A stretch of DNA of 64,000 nucleotides from Methanobacteriaceae archaeon. Its GTDB lineage: Archaea > Methanobacteriota > Methanobacteria > Methanobacteriales > Methanobacteriaceae. Under the pieces are notes generated by a model. The model worked only from the letters and a program-made list of their open reading frames with translations, did no database searches and was not told the DNA's origin. The translations under genes were made by a program, and so were the position numbers. The stretch covers positions 310,001-374,000 of the forward strand of contig JAQXTL010000004.1 of assembly GCA_029219465.1 (NCBI GenBank), in the 5' to 3' direction. Below, in pieces: positions 9,797 to 19,758 of the stretch; within the stretch, counting starts at the first letter, position 1; each line of letters begins with the position of its first letter.

Positions 9797-11128
9797 TTAG
9801 ATGTCACCTTTAATTTCTTCAGCTGCAATTGCAACAGCATTCATAGGTTCTCTAAATTCATCAATTTGACTGTATACTTCTTTAATTAAACCAGAAGTTG
9901 CTTCTGGTGAAAAGAGTTGTGTTCCTGCGTCTAATGACATAGCTGCAGCAGCACATGGAATACAGAATCCTTTACTGTGTCTGGTTACAACGTGGTTACC
10001 GTTGAAGAGACCAGGACCTCCACCACCGTAGATGGAGTGACTGAAGAATGAGAATCCAACAGCTACACCTTCTGCTCTACCATAGTCAATACTTGGTAAA
10101 CCAGTAGCGAATTCTAAGTTATCGTTGAAGTATAATAAAGTAGATGGTACACCTTGAGCAGCACGAGCAGCACCAACGTTAACCATGGTTGCAGCTACAG
10201 CACCAGCAGCAGCGTATGCGTTCCATTTAGCTGCGTCGTCAGTGTTGTAGATAGAGAAGTCAGTTAATTCTTTTTGAGGAGCGATAACTCCGTCAGCTTC
10301 TGCACGAGCAATGGTTGCTTGTACGATAGAACCAACAGTTCCTTCACTTGCGTTGTCTTTTACTAAATCCATTACTAAGTTATCAGCGTTTAAACCTTGG
10401 TAAGCTAAACCTAATAAGTGTAATCTTTCGTAAGTACCTACTGCGTCACCCATTTCGAACATAGCAGTTTGTTCAAAGATAGATGCTAATGCGGTAGTTT
10501 GGAAAGTGTTTTTCAAAGTAGCAGCAGCGAAATCGTTTGCTTTTACTCCTCTTAATGCGTAACCTGCACCTTCGAGTTTTTGTGGAATGTCTAACATAGT
10601 AGCAATGTTAGATCCTTTGTAGTCTACAGATTGTGGGTATCTACCTAATACTGCAGCTTTTACAAAGTTAGCATCGTAGATGCTTACATCACAAACATCG
10701 ATAATAGCTTGTACTAAAGAAGTAGCAGTAGCTAAAGTAGCAACAGAATATTCAGCAGCAGCGTCAATTCTTTGAGTTGGTACTTGTACTAATAATCTTT
10801 TACCACCAGAAATAGGTTCTACTTTAGTATCGTCACCTTCAGAAACTTGCATAGTTTCTTTAATTTTTTCTGCGATTGCTTCTGCGTTAGAAACAATGTC
10901 AAGATCTAATTCTCTTCCTAAAATTTTGGATTTGTCTCCACCAACAGAACCGGTCCTTACGGATTTTTCTACTCCTTCTAAGTTTACTGCAACAGTTCTT
11001 TTAACACCTTTAACGATGTTTTGAATTGCAGGATTTCTTAATGGACTAATAGCTTCGATTGGTACGTCAGATGCAATTACGGATCCTCTATCGTCGTATA
11101 AATCGACTTTATCATCAAACTTTGCCAT
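9797..11128 (-). CDS. mcrB: Methyl-coenzyme M reductase I subunit beta
   Basis: Beta subunit (443 aa), first gene of the mcrBDCGA operon. It contains the conserved [20 protein letters not shown] and [21 protein letters not shown] segments that line the coenzyme B channel. Ribosome site GGAGG lies just upstream of ATG 11128. Codon use is smooth and Ala/Gly-rich, as expected for a very highly expressed gene. Confidence 0.97.
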   Translation of the reverse strand: MAKFDDKVDLYDDRGSVIASDVPIEAISPLRNPAIQNIVKGVKRTVAVNLEGVEKSVRTGSVGGDKSKILGRELDLDIVSNAEAIAEKIKETMQVSEGDDTKVEPISGGKRLLVQVPTQRIDAAAEYSVATLATATSLVQAIIDVCDVSIYDANFVKAAVLGRYPQSVDYKGSNIATMLDIPQKLEGAGYALRGVKANDFAAATLKNTFQTTALASIFEQTAMFEMGDAVGTYERLHLLGLAYQGLNADNLVMDLVKDNASEGTVGSIVQATIARAEADGVIAPQKELTDFSIYNTDDAAKWNAYAAAGAVAATMVNVGAARAAQGVPSTLLYFNDNLEFATGLPSIDYGRAEGVAVGFSFFSHSIYGGGGPGLFNGNHVVTRHSKGFCIPCAAAAMSLDAGTQLFSPEATSGLIKEVYSQIDEFREPMNAVAIAAEEIKGDI

Positions 11129-11602
11129 TTTTTCCCTCCTAAATAAATAGAGTTTTAACTAATATACCACAAAAATGGTAAAATTTTTCACCAAATTGAG
11201 TTAAGCTATAAAGCAAATTTTTGTTAATAGCTAACTATACGGTATACAAATTTTATTTTAGTCAAGATATAATATAAACATTACCTATACAGTTTTTTAG
11301 AAAAGTATTTATGCAATAATAATTTAAGAAAAATAACCCTAAAAGTAATACTTTATATTATTATTTTAATAGATTTATTTTAAAATTAAATAAAAAAAAC
11401 ATAATAACATCTAAAAACAATACAATTTAACTTTATTTTAAATAAAATACTAAATATTAATGATTATTATCCAATTTAAAGAAAAATTTAAAATTATTAC
11501 TCAGACCCGTCAAAGTAATAAAAAATACTAAAAATAATACTTAAAAATTCACAAAAAATGACTGTTAATTTATAAATAAAATGAAAATAAAAATTATAAA
11601 AT
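11129..11602. promoter_or_regulatory. Divergent promoter region of mcr and mmp10
   Basis: This 474-base gap holds no gene. Minus strand: TATA-like TTTATATTAT at 11268-11277 predicts a start near 11246. At the 5' end of that transcript AGTTAAGCTAT (11199-11209) pairs with ATAGCTAACT (11227-11236), one bulged base and 17-base loop. A weaker dyad is at about 11177-11193. Plus strand: TATA-like TTTATAAATA at about 11569-11578 lies some 30 bases before ATG 11603, so the mmp10 mRNA is probably leaderless. The middle (11290-11560) is plain AT-rich DNA. Confidence 0.5.
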
Positions 11603-12847
11603 ATGCAATTAGTAGCTGATGTTGGAGGAATACCTGGAAAGGATTGTAACGGTTTTTGTAAATACTGTTACTTTAGAAAAGTAAAAGATGTTAAAAGTTT
11701 TGGCTGTGCATATTGCCTACCTAATAAAGTTGGTTGTGATAGATGCAGTAAAGGTGTTAGTGAAACACAAGGTGAATTCAAATCACCGTTCCAAGTTATA
11801 AGTGAAGTTCAAAATGCACTAATGATGAATATGCAACCTGGAAAAATAACTGCAAACATCAGTGGTGGTGGAGATATTAGCTGTTATCCTCACCTTGAAA
11901 CATTAACATCAAATCTAAATCAGCTATCTATACCTTCAGTTTTAAGTTACACATGTGGAAAAGGTATAAATGATGGTGAAATTGCTTCAAGATTAATAAA
12001 TAATGGTGTGGAAGAAGTTTCATTTACTATTTTTTCATCATCCCCAGAACTTAGAAGAGAATGGGTTAAAGACCAACACCCTAAAGAAGCACTTAAAGCC
12101 TGTAAAATATTTTGTGAAAACATTAAATTAACAGGTGCTGCTGTAATTATTCCTGGAGTTAACGATGGGGATGTACTACGTGAAACCTGTAATGCTCTAG
12201 AAGAATGGGGTGCACAAGGCATGCTTTTAATGAGATTTGCAAATACATTCAATGAAGGATTGATTCTTGGAAATGAACCTATATTAAAAGGTATTGAATC
12301 ACAGCCTGTTGAGGATTTTGCTGAACTTGTTAGACAAATCAATAGCGAATATAACTTTAGAGTTAGTGGAACACCTTTATGTGACCCTGAAACTGGTGGT
12401 CCATTTGCAATTGCAAAAGATGAAAACGAAGTATTCCTTCAATTTATTAAACCCGTTACCGGAGAAGCAACAATTATTACATCAAAAATAGCTGCTCCAT
12501 TTATTTCAAAAATATTTGACAAATTGGAAGTAGATACTGTTAATGTAGTTGCAGTTGAAAAAGAAATAGCTTGTTTAATTACAAAAGAAGACCTAGAACA
12601 AATTGATTTAAGTGAACTTAAAGATTCAGTAATTATTCCAGGAAGATCATTTGTCCATCAGTTAGATGCTGAGAGAATCTTAAGTGCTGACGGAGTTGAA
12701 AGACTTGTTGGACGTGGTCCAGATACATTAACTGTAGATGGTGAATTAAGTATTGATATGACTGATGAAAACGTCATAGAAACAGAACTAGAACAGTTTA
12801 ATGATTTAGTGGATGCTATTAACTTCTTTGGAATGAGAAGAATATAA
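11603..12847 (+). CDS. mmp10: Methanogenesis marker 10: radical SAM methylase for the McrA active-site arginine
   Basis: Mmp10 (414 aa) is a B12-dependent radical-SAM enzyme that C-methylates the McrA arginine corresponding to Arg271 here. The radical-SAM cluster motif is C15-x3-C19-x2-C22, and a second cysteine group (C35, C38, C45, C48) follows, as in the family. SGGGDIS is the glycine-rich SAM loop. It starts next to the mcr operon but divergently, with no visible ribosome site, which fits a leaderless message. Family assignment is firm; activity here is inferred. Confidence 0.93.
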   Translation: MQLVADVGGIPGKDCNGFCKYCYFRKVKDVKSFGCAYCLPNKVGCDRCSKGVSETQGEFKSPFQVISEVQNALMMNMQPGKITANISGGGDISCYPHLETLTSNLNQLSIPSVLSYTCGKGINDGEIASRLINNGVEEVSFTIFSSSPELRREWVKDQHPKEALKACKIFCENIKLTGAAVIIPGVNDGDVLRETCNALEEWGAQGMLLMRFANTFNEGLILGNEPILKGIESQPVEDFAELVRQINSEYNFRVSGTPLCDPETGGPFAIAKDENEVFLQFIKPVTGEATIITSKIAAPFISKIFDKLEVDTVNVVAVEKEIACLITKEDLEQIDLSELKDSVIIPGRSFVHQLDAERILSADGVERLVGRGPDTLTVDGELSIDMTDENVIETELEQFNDLVDAINFFGMRRI

Positions 12848-12861
12848 AATAAAAAAAAGAT

Positions 12862-13785
12862 TTAGTTTGAATTCTCAACAAGAGAACTCTCACTATTAAT
12901 TTTTACCAAGATATAATCATACATAAATGATTTTTTAATCTCAGCGATTTCAGATAATTTTTTACCATCAATTTCAACATTAGCGATTACATCTGCATAA
13001 TCATCATATTTTAATTTTACACGAACACCATCTAATTGAGAAGTAATCGGAGCTGGGGAGAAAACATTTTTAATTTCTTCAACTTGATTTTCAATTGCAT
13101 TTTTAACAACAATAGATGGTACTAATGGTGCATCAAGAGCCATTTCACGTTTTTTATCATTTAATATGCTCTCACATGTTTCAACTAATTTATCAAGAGC
13201 ACGAACGTCAGGACCTCTTCTTAATCTTCTAGGGATTCTACCTAAATCCCCAACATATGCATCTGCACCTGGAAGATCATCTGCATCAATATCAGGAGCA
13301 CCAGTTACAATTACTGGTATATCAATATCATCATACAAGAAGGATTTTTCTTTAATACATTTTTCAAAACTGCCCAATGCAAAAATTGCAAGGTCATGTT
13401 CTTCAATTAAGCTTTTTTCTTCTTCAGTAATACCTGAAGTACCTTTACCATCCCCTCTAGCAAGACCAATCATGTTATCTTTTGCACCAAATTCACGTAA
13501 ATATTCAGAAATATCACATGCTGCATGAGGCAAGTGGTGTCTTGCAAGAGTTGGTGAAACAATAGCTATTTCAGAACCTGCCATTGGAGCGACAGAGATT
13601 TTTGCTAAAAGTTCGGATGCTTTATCCTTAATTTTATCAACATCTTCCATAGGAACTGCAATATTTAAAATCAATTCCATTTGTTGAATACTTTCTTGAA
13701 GAATAAAACCTCCTAAATCTTCAATTAATTCTTTAAATTCTTCACTTTTGTGAACTCCACCAGTAAATGTTAATGTTTCATACAT
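12862..13785 (-). CDS. mmp7: Methanogenesis marker 7 (Mcr activation complex component)
   Basis: Mmp7 (307 aa) is a methanogen-specific protein found in the ATP-driven complex that activates Mcr together with McrC, Mmp3, Mmp17 and component A2. The product from ATG 13785 begins [17 protein letters not shown], the normal family start; the upstream ATG at 13809 is less likely. Well-kept segments include [16 protein letters not shown] and [18 protein letters not shown]-like run at about 13815-13835 may give it its own start. Confidence 0.9.
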   Translation of the reverse strand: MYETLTFTGGVHKSEEFKELIEDLGGFILQESIQQMELILNIAVPMEDVDKIKDKASELLAKISVAPMAGSEIAIVSPTLARHHLPHAACDISEYLREFGAKDNMIGLARGDGKGTSGITEEEKSLIEEHDLAIFALGSFEKCIKEKSFLYDDIDIPVIVTGAPDIDADDLPGADAYVGDLGRIPRRLRRGPDVRALDKLVETCESILNDKKREMALDAPLVPSIVVKNAIENQVEEIKNVFSPAPITSQLDGVRVKLKYDDYADVIANVEIDGKKLSEIAEIKKSFMYDYILVKINSESSLVENSN

Positions 13786-13833
13786 ACTAACAACTCTCAA
13801 AAAATGCAATTAAATTATTAATATATTATATTA

Positions 13834-14358
13834 TTATATACTTATTAAATTTTCTAAAATTGAATATCTGATTTCTATTTTTTCAAAAGGATTTTTTGAA
13901 ATGCAATTGTGAGATGGAATTTCAACAAGATTTTCGCTTTCAATTACTTCATCTTTTAGATAATCCGGATAGATTACATAGTCAAAATCATCACACACAA
14001 CATTAAATCCCATATCCAAAGCAATGTCAGTTAAAAACTTGGAATAAACCTTCACATTGACGTTTTGTTTAAAATCTGAATTCAAATATTTTCTGCATAA
14101 TCCATAATCGTCAAAAAAGGCCAATACATCTACATCAGACAGTTCATTTTGGACAGTTTCGGATACTTTTTTAATACTTTCAAAAACTTGCCTAGGAGTA
14201 TTGATTTTAATAGCTAAACTATTCATTTCCACTTTGCTTTCTGATAATAAAATAGCCAAATCCCCATCTTCTTCATCAGGATTTTTATTTACAACATAAT
14301 CGCAGATTCCTGCAAGTTTAACAATTTCTTCACACATTGGTGTTGTGATTATTTTCAT
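13834..14358 (-). CDS. Uncharacterised protein upstream of mmp7
   Basis: The product (174 aa) is acidic and soluble, with no signal peptide or membrane helix, and I do not recognise its family. It begins MKIITTPMCEEIVKLAGICD and has several cysteines (9, 19, and others near the middle and the end). It is 48 bases upstream of mmp7 and may be co-transcribed, which hints at a role near Mcr maturation; this is inference from position only. TATA-like AATTTATATTAA at 14381-14392 is about 29 bases from ATG 14358, so its mRNA is likely leaderless. Confidence 0.6.
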   Translation of the reverse strand: MKIITTPMCEEIVKLAGICDYVVNKNPDEEDGDLAILLSESKVEMNSLAIKINTPRQVFESIKKVSETVQNELSDVDVLAFFDDYGLCRKYLNSDFKQNVNVKVYSKFLTDIALDMGFNVVCDDFDYVIYPDYLKDEVIESENLVEIPSHNCISKNPFEKIEIRYSILENLISI

Positions 14359-14397
14359 AATAATTATTATATATTAATCTTTAATATAAATTAACCC
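14359..14397. promoter_or_regulatory. Overlapping divergent leaderless promoters
   Basis: Only 39 bases separate two divergent start codons. TTATATATTA at 14367-14376 lies about 27 bases before comB ATG 14398. TTAATATAAATT at 14381-14392, read on the other strand, lies about 29 bases before ATG 14358. Neither start has a ribosome site, and the two TATA boxes are only four bases apart. Confidence 0.5.
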
Positions 14398-15087
14398 ATG
14401 AAAGTTACATTAAGTTTTGAAGAAAGTGAAAGTTTGGATGTATCAGTAATGGTTGATGCACTAAGAGCCAGTTCTACAATAACTTTGGCTTTAGATAATT
14501 TTGAAAAAATTATTCCATGTTTTACTGTATCCCAAGCAATTGAACTAAAAGAAAAACTTGGGGGCATTGTTGCAGGTGAGAGAAACGGCAAAAAAATCGA
14601 AGAGTTTGACCTTGGAAATTCCCCTGCAAAAATAAAAGATTATACTTCAAATTCCAACCAGTTAATTTTAACAACAAGTAACGGTACTAGAATTCTTGAG
14701 AATATGAAATCTAAAGTTCTTGTTGGATCACTTATCAATGCAAAATCAGTAGCTAAACAATGTATCAAAATAGCTGATGAGCATATTGATGTAGTAATGG
14801 CTGGAGTTAAAGGCCAGTTTGCAATTGAAGACTTTTTAGCATCTGGAGAAATATTATACTGGATTAATGAACAGTTAGATGATTGTGAATTAAGCGAATA
14901 TGCAAAAGCTGCTATTTTGGCAAGTAGAGATTATGATGCTTTAAAAGAATCATTTATTAATTCAAGATCAGGCAAAAGATTAATTGGCTTAGGCTATGAA
15001 GAAGACGTTAAATTATGTTGCATGAAAAACATTACTGAAAATGTTGCAATATATGAAAATCAAGAATTAACCTTATTAAAAGATTAA
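14398..15087 (+). CDS. comB: 2-phosphosulfolactate phosphatase
   Basis: ComB (229 aa) removes phosphate from 2-phosphosulfolactate in the phosphoenolpyruvate route to coenzyme M. Family segments are visible: VSVMVDALRASSTI near residue 15, GERNGKKIEEFDLGNSP near 60, and LTTSNGTRIL near 91. The start is 39 bases from a divergent gene and appears leaderless. ComC, a later enzyme of the same pathway, is encoded near 31 kb. Confidence 0.93.
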   Translation: MKVTLSFEESESLDVSVMVDALRASSTITLALDNFEKIIPCFTVSQAIELKEKLGGIVAGERNGKKIEEFDLGNSPAKIKDYTSNSNQLILTTSNGTRILENMKSKVLVGSLINAKSVAKQCIKIADEHIDVVMAGVKGQFAIEDFLASGEILYWINEQLDDCELSEYAKAAILASRDYDALKESFINSRSGKRLIGLGYEEDVKLCCMKNITENVAIYENQELTLLKD

Positions 15088-15145
15088 ATTTATATATTCA
15101 AATCTTATAATATGAAAATACAATTTATAAAGAAGTGTTTTTTTA

Positions 15146-16318
15146 ATGAATAGAGAATTGTTAACAATAATTGGTACTGCCCACGTATCTGAAGAAAGTG
15201 TTAATGAAGTAAAAGATGCAATCTACGAACAACACCCAGACATTGTTGCTATCGAACTTGACAGAGGAAGATATGCAAAAATAAAAAACAAAATGATGGG
15301 TATTGAAGAAGATGATGAGATTTCAGTTACAAGAATAATTAAAGAAAATAAAGTAGGATTATTCTTGGTTAACACACTTCTAGGATATTTCCAATCAAAA
15401 ATTGGAGACGAAGTAAATGTAGATCCGGGTTCTGAGATGATTGGAGCTATTGAAGCATGTGAAGACTTAAATATCCCAATTGCTCTTATTGACCGTGAAA
15501 TTAATATCACATTACAAAGAGCCTTAAACAAAATGGGATTTATGGAAAAAGCTAAATTCGCATACGGATTACTCTTATCCATTTTTGGTTTAGATGACGA
15601 CGAAGATGATATTGATATTGAAGAATTAAAAAAGTCTGAAACTATTGATGACATGATGGAAATATTCAAAGATGAAGCTCCTAGTGTTTATGAAGTTCTT
15701 GTTCACGAAAGAGATGCATACCTTGCAGGAAGAATCATGCAAATACCTCATGAGAAAGTTATTGCAGTTGTTGGAGCAGGACACAGACCTGGAATTGAAA
15801 AATACTTGGATAATCCAGAAACCTTACCTGACTTAAGAGATTTAGAAGTTATCAATGAAAAAAAAGGAATACCATGGCTTAAAATTTTAATTGCAATGAT
15901 ACCAATTTTATTTGTTGTGATATTTTTTCTGGCATTCTTTAATGGGATTAATATAACTGGAAATATCTATGAATTTATAGTTATCAGTATGTTAATGGGA
16001 TTTATTGGATCCATACTTTCCGGTTCAAAGATACAATCCGCAATAGTTGGAGGGGTTGTAGCTCCATTAACCATTATACATCCGTTACTTGCAGCAGGAT
16101 GGTTTTCAGGACTAACTGAAGCAAAGTTCAGAAAAGTTAGAAACAGTGATATTAAAAATCTAACAAAAATTGAAAGTTTAAGAGATTTATGGAATAATAA
16201 CATATTTAGAATATTACTTGTAGTTATTGGAACAAATTTAGGTGTCAGTTTAGCTACACTCGTAATTTTACCATCAAAAGTTTTCATCCCATTATTTATG
16301 AAAATATTTGGTGGATGA
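15146..16318 (+). CDS. TraB/PrgY-family membrane protein
   Basis: The product (390 aa) has an N-terminal TraB domain (about 1-235) with the GTAHVSEES, ELDRGRY and VVGAGHRPGI motifs, shared with Tiki-type putative metalloproteases. Three or four membrane helices follow (about 245-385). Bacterial relatives act on peptide pheromones, but the archaeal role is unknown. An acidic run (DDDEDDIDIEE) near residue 150 is notable. Confidence 0.85.
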   Translation: MNRELLTIIGTAHVSEESVNEVKDAIYEQHPDIVAIELDRGRYAKIKNKMMGIEEDDEISVTRIIKENKVGLFLVNTLLGYFQSKIGDEVNVDPGSEMIGAIEACEDLNIPIALIDREINITLQRALNKMGFMEKAKFAYGLLLSIFGLDDDEDDIDIEELKKSETIDDMMEIFKDEAPSVYEVLVHERDAYLAGRIMQIPHEKVIAVVGAGHRPGIEKYLDNPETLPDLRDLEVINEKKGIPWLKILIAMIPILFVVIFFLAFFNGINITGNIYEFIVISMLMGFIGSILSGSKIQSAIVGGVVAPLTIIHPLLAAGWFSGLTEAKFRKVRNSDIKNLTKIESLRDLWNNNIFRILLVVIGTNLGVSLATLVILPSKVFIPLFMKIFGG

Positions 16319-16378
16319 AAAATCTTTTATATATAACATTTTAAATATATTATATTATTAAATATAAGGAAAAAAACC

Positions 16379-16591
16379 ATGTATTTTATATTTCGTTGTG
16401 ACTGTGGACGTGCACTCTATGCAAAAGAAGGTGTTGCTACAAGAAAATGTGTATGTGGCAAAACCATAAAAGTCAAATCTAGACGTATTTTTGAAAAAGT
16501 AGCTACAAGAGAAGAAGCATCCCTTGCAGTTCAGGAAATGCAAGATAAAATATATGGAAACACTGGATTTATGAAAGCCAGTGATTTATAA
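16379..16591 (+). CDS. DUF1922 zinc-ribbon protein
   Basis: This 70-residue protein belongs to the small DUF1922 family known from Methanothermobacter (MTH1184, from memory). It has C8-x-C10 and C24-x-C26 pairs (RCDCG and KCVCGK) that should bind one zinc ion, followed by a basic strand and a helix. Its function is unknown. It lies just before the CNNM-type gene, which could start inside or just after it. Confidence 0.85.
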   Translation: MYFIFRCDCGRALYAKEGVATRKCVCGKTIKVKSRRIFEKVATREEASLAVQEMQDKIYGNTGFMKASDL

Positions 16592-16610
16592 TAACCAGTG
16601 GTTGTTAAAA

Positions 16611-17927
16611 ATGATTGGAACGACAATAGAAATAGTTATAATTTTAATTTTAATAGTTTTAACAGGATATTTATCAATGGCTGAAATGGCTGTTGTATCA
16701 GTAAGAAAAGCAAAAATGCAAAAATACTTAGAAGAAGGCAATAAAAATGCTAAAATCGTTCTTGATTTAATCGAGGACCCTAATGAATTTTTATCAACAG
16801 TTCAAATTGGAATTTCACTTATCGGTGTTTTAACAGGGGCTTTTGGTGGAGTAACATTATCCGAACCATTAGCTAAAGCAATTTCATTCATACCTTATAA
16901 TGACGTGATTAGTGTAATCGTTGTTGTTGTACTTACAACCTATTTAACATTAGTTATCGGTGAGATCGTACCTAAAGTTATTGCTTTAAATGACCCTGAA
17001 AAAGTGTCTCTTAAAATTGCAAAAACTATGGTTATTCTCTCAAAAGTTTCAAAACCGGTTAGTTATGTTCTTTCTAAATCAAGTGGTTTTGTCTTATTCC
17101 TAATGAGAATTGAAAACAAAAACGATGAATTAGTTACTGAAGAAGAAATCGAATTAATGATTAAAGAAGGAATTGAAGACGGAACTATTGAAAAAGAAGA
17201 AGAAGACATTATTAAAAGAGTTTTCAAACTTGACGATAAAAAAATCGGAAGTATAATGACTCCACGTAATGAGATTATTTGGATTGACCTTGAAGATGAC
17301 AGAGATGTAAACAAAGTAAAAATTATTGAAAGTAAAAGATCTATTTTCCCAATAGCTAGTGGAGAATTAGATGATTTTATTGGTGTAGTTCAGGCAAAAG
17401 ACATCCTCTCTGCAATGTTTAGTGAAGAGAAATTTGATGTTGAACAAATCATTAAAAAGCCATTAGTTGTTTCAGAACACTTAGAAACCTTGGATTTAGT
17501 AAGAGAATTCAAAGAAAACAATGGTCACGTTCATATGACTATTGTAGTAGATGAATTTGGAAGTGTCGAAGGTTTAATCACATTAAACGATTTACTTGAA
17601 GGAATTGTTGGAGAAATTCCTGGAATCGACGAGGAAGACGAACCTAAAGCTGTCGAAAGAGATGACGGAACCTGGTTAATTGACGGAAGATACCCTATTG
17701 ACAGATTCGCAGAAATATTTGACTTCAAATTTAATGAAGAAGAAGACAATTACACAACTCTTGCAGGATTTATCTTAAGTATTAGTGGTACAATTCCTAA
17801 TGAAAAAGACAAATACACATATGAAAGATTCATATTCGAAATCATCGATATTGACGGACACCAAATTGATAAAATCCTTGTAACTGACCTTGGAGTCGAA
17901 GAAGTTGAAGTAGAAGAAGAGGAATAA
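16611..17927 (+). CDS. CNNM/CorC-type membrane protein with CBS pair
   Basis: The product (438 aa) has an N-terminal DUF21 membrane domain (about 1-185, four helices), two CBS domains (about 205-325) and a CorC/HlyC C-terminal domain (about 345-425). This is the architecture of CNNM-type divalent-cation exporters. A GTG at 16581 in the same frame overlaps the upstream gene; ATG 16611 (MIGTTIEIV) fits better because it starts at the first helix. The C-terminus is a short acidic tail. Confidence 0.88.
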   Translation: MIGTTIEIVIILILIVLTGYLSMAEMAVVSVRKAKMQKYLEEGNKNAKIVLDLIEDPNEFLSTVQIGISLIGVLTGAFGGVTLSEPLAKAISFIPYNDVISVIVVVVLTTYLTLVIGEIVPKVIALNDPEKVSLKIAKTMVILSKVSKPVSYVLSKSSGFVLFLMRIENKNDELVTEEEIELMIKEGIEDGTIEKEEEDIIKRVFKLDDKKIGSIMTPRNEIIWIDLEDDRDVNKVKIIESKRSIFPIASGELDDFIGVVQAKDILSAMFSEEKFDVEQIIKKPLVVSEHLETLDLVREFKENNGHVHMTIVVDEFGSVEGLITLNDLLEGIVGEIPGIDEEDEPKAVERDDGTWLIDGRYPIDRFAEIFDFKFNEEEDNYTTLAGFILSISGTIPNEKDKYTYERFIFEIIDIDGHQIDKILVTDLGVEEVEVEEEE

Positions 17928-17928
17928 A

Positions 17929-18873
17929 ATGGATGCTGGAATTATTATTCAAATTGTCTTATTAATAGCAGGATTTGTATTTTTAATTAAAGGATCTGAT
18001 TTATTTGTTGATGGATCTAGTAATATTGCATATCTTTTAAAAATCCCAACAATTATTGTAGGATTAACAATTGTGGCATTTGGAACCAGTGCTCCTGAAG
18101 CAGCAGTTTCAATTGCTTCATCTCTTGCTGGAAGTAATTCAATAGCTATTGGAAATATTGTTGGAAGTAACCTTTTCAATATCCTATTTATTATAGGAAT
18201 AACTGCACTTTTAAGTGAGTTAAAAGTAGAAAAAAGTGTTTTAAAACAGGATTTACCATTCCTTATCTGTATTACATTACTCTTAGTGGCATTTCTTGCA
18301 ATTGACTTGAAAATATCTACTATTGAAGGATTAATATTACTTGCAATATTATTTGGATACATATATCATCTTATCCGCAGTGCAAGAAAAGAAAGTAATT
18401 CCAATGAAGTTGAAACACCTACATTAAGTCTTCCAAAAAGTATTGTTTTCATCCTTATCGGGATTGCAGGAATCGTTTTAGGTGGAGACTTAGTTGTAAA
18501 CAGTGCTTCAGCTATAGCAATTGCATTTGGAATGAGTGAAAAATTAGTAGGTTTAACAATTGTAGCAATGGGTACTTCACTACCAGAACTTGTAACTTCA
18601 CTTACAGCTCTTAAAAAAGGAGAAAATCAATTAGCTATCGGAAATGTAATTGGATCTAACATATTCAATATATTATTTGTTGTAGGTGCAAGTGGTGCAA
18701 TAAGAGAATTAGTTATTGAACCAAGTTTAATGGTTGATATTGTCTTTATGGCATTTGTTACCATATTATTCTACGTATTTGGTAAGACCCAATTAAAATA
18801 TGATAAAAATGAAGGTATTGTATTTATAACATTATTCGTTATCTACATGGCCTTCGCGATTTTGAGAAATTAA
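17929..18873 (+). CDS. Calcium/sodium antiporter (CaCA family)
   Basis: A 314-residue membrane protein with two homologous halves of five helices each. Each half carries an alpha repeat: GTSAPEAAVS with GSNLFNILFIIG, and GTSLPELVTS with GSNIFNILFVVG. The glutamates in these repeats bind cation. It starts one base after the CNNM gene, so the two are an operon for divalent-cation handling. Its last 42 bases overlap the convergent gene at 18832. Confidence 0.93.
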   Translation: MDAGIIIQIVLLIAGFVFLIKGSDLFVDGSSNIAYLLKIPTIIVGLTIVAFGTSAPEAAVSIASSLAGSNSIAIGNIVGSNLFNILFIIGITALLSELKVEKSVLKQDLPFLICITLLLVAFLAIDLKISTIEGLILLAILFGYIYHLIRSARKESNSNEVETPTLSLPKSIVFILIGIAGIVLGGDLVVNSASAIAIAFGMSEKLVGLTIVAMGTSLPELVTSLTALKKGENQLAIGNVIGSNIFNILFVVGASGAIRELVIEPSLMVDIVFMAFVTILFYVFGKTQLKYDKNEGIVFITLFVIYMAFAILRN

Positions 18874-19707
18874 TTCTTTTAATTCACAAGCCTTACAGAT
18901 ATCAGAAGAAGTCGGTTCACCACACTTCTCACATTCATTAAGGTTTGTGGAAATACTATTTTCAAAAGTTAATATCTTTTGGAAAGACTCCATCACATTA
19001 TTTTTAACACCAGGATATTTATCTTCACTTACATTTAAGAATTCTTTAATTTTAGCCCTTAAAGACAAATGAGAATAAGGACACTCATCCAAGTGAATAT
19101 CAATATTATTGATTACAGCCCACATTCCAACTTCTTTTTCAGGAGTGTTCCATAAAGGTTTTATTCTTGGAACCAGTTTTGGATGAATTACATCAAGTTC
19201 AGGCCCGAATTTTGAGAATTTAATTGTATCCCCACGTGCAAAACTCATTAAAAATGATTGGATTTCATCATCCAAGTTATGTCCAGTAGCTATTTTAACA
19301 GCACCAAGTTCATATGCAGTTTTGTTTAAGATATTTCTTCTAAAAACACCACATGGAATACATGCACTTTTAAAATCCTGATAAATATCATCCAGTGCAA
19401 ATCCTTCTTCATCTTTAAATGACTTTTGAACCAATTTTACTCCAAGTTCACGAGCATTGTTAACAGCAGAATCAATACCATGTTGTCTGTATCCTTCAAT
19501 ACCCTCATCAACACTAATAGCTACTAAATCAAAATCCAAATGCTCTTGATAATTTTTAAGAGCATGTAAAGTTAATACACTGTCTTTACCTCCAGACAAT
19601 GCTACAGCTATTAATTCGCCTTCTTTAATTAGTTCATAATCACTGATTAAGTTATTAATCCTTGTAAAAATATGTTCATTAAATTCATCTTTGTTTAATT
19701 TAACCAT
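18832..19707 (-). CDS. Ncs6/TtuA-type tRNA thiolation enzyme
   Basis: The product (291 aa) is a PP-loop ATPase with SGGKDS at about residue 39-44, the catalytic CIPCG motif (about 117) and GHNLDDE (about 144). A C-terminal zinc ribbon (CEKCGEPTSSDICKAC) is present. These enzymes thiolate tRNA uridine or cytidine; which position is modified here cannot be told. The N-terminal zinc ribbon usual in TtuA/Ncs6 is missing: the protein starts at the helix that normally follows it, and no codons for it lie upstream. Confidence 0.85.
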   Translation of the reverse strand: MVKLNKDEFNEHIFTRINNLISDYELIKEGELIAVALSGGKDSVLTLHALKNYQEHLDFDLVAISVDEGIEGYRQHGIDSAVNNARELGVKLVQKSFKDEEGFALDDIYQDFKSACIPCGVFRRNILNKTAYELGAVKIATGHNLDDEIQSFLMSFARGDTIKFSKFGPELDVIHPKLVPRIKPLWNTPEKEVGMWAVINNIDIHLDECPYSHLSLRAKIKEFLNVSEDKYPGVKNNVMESFQKILTFENSISTNLNECEKCGEPTSSDICKACELKELISQNREGHVDNE

Positions 19708-19758
19708 TACTAAATTAATTTATAATAAGATAAATAAATAATTTTAGTAGGTGAAAAT

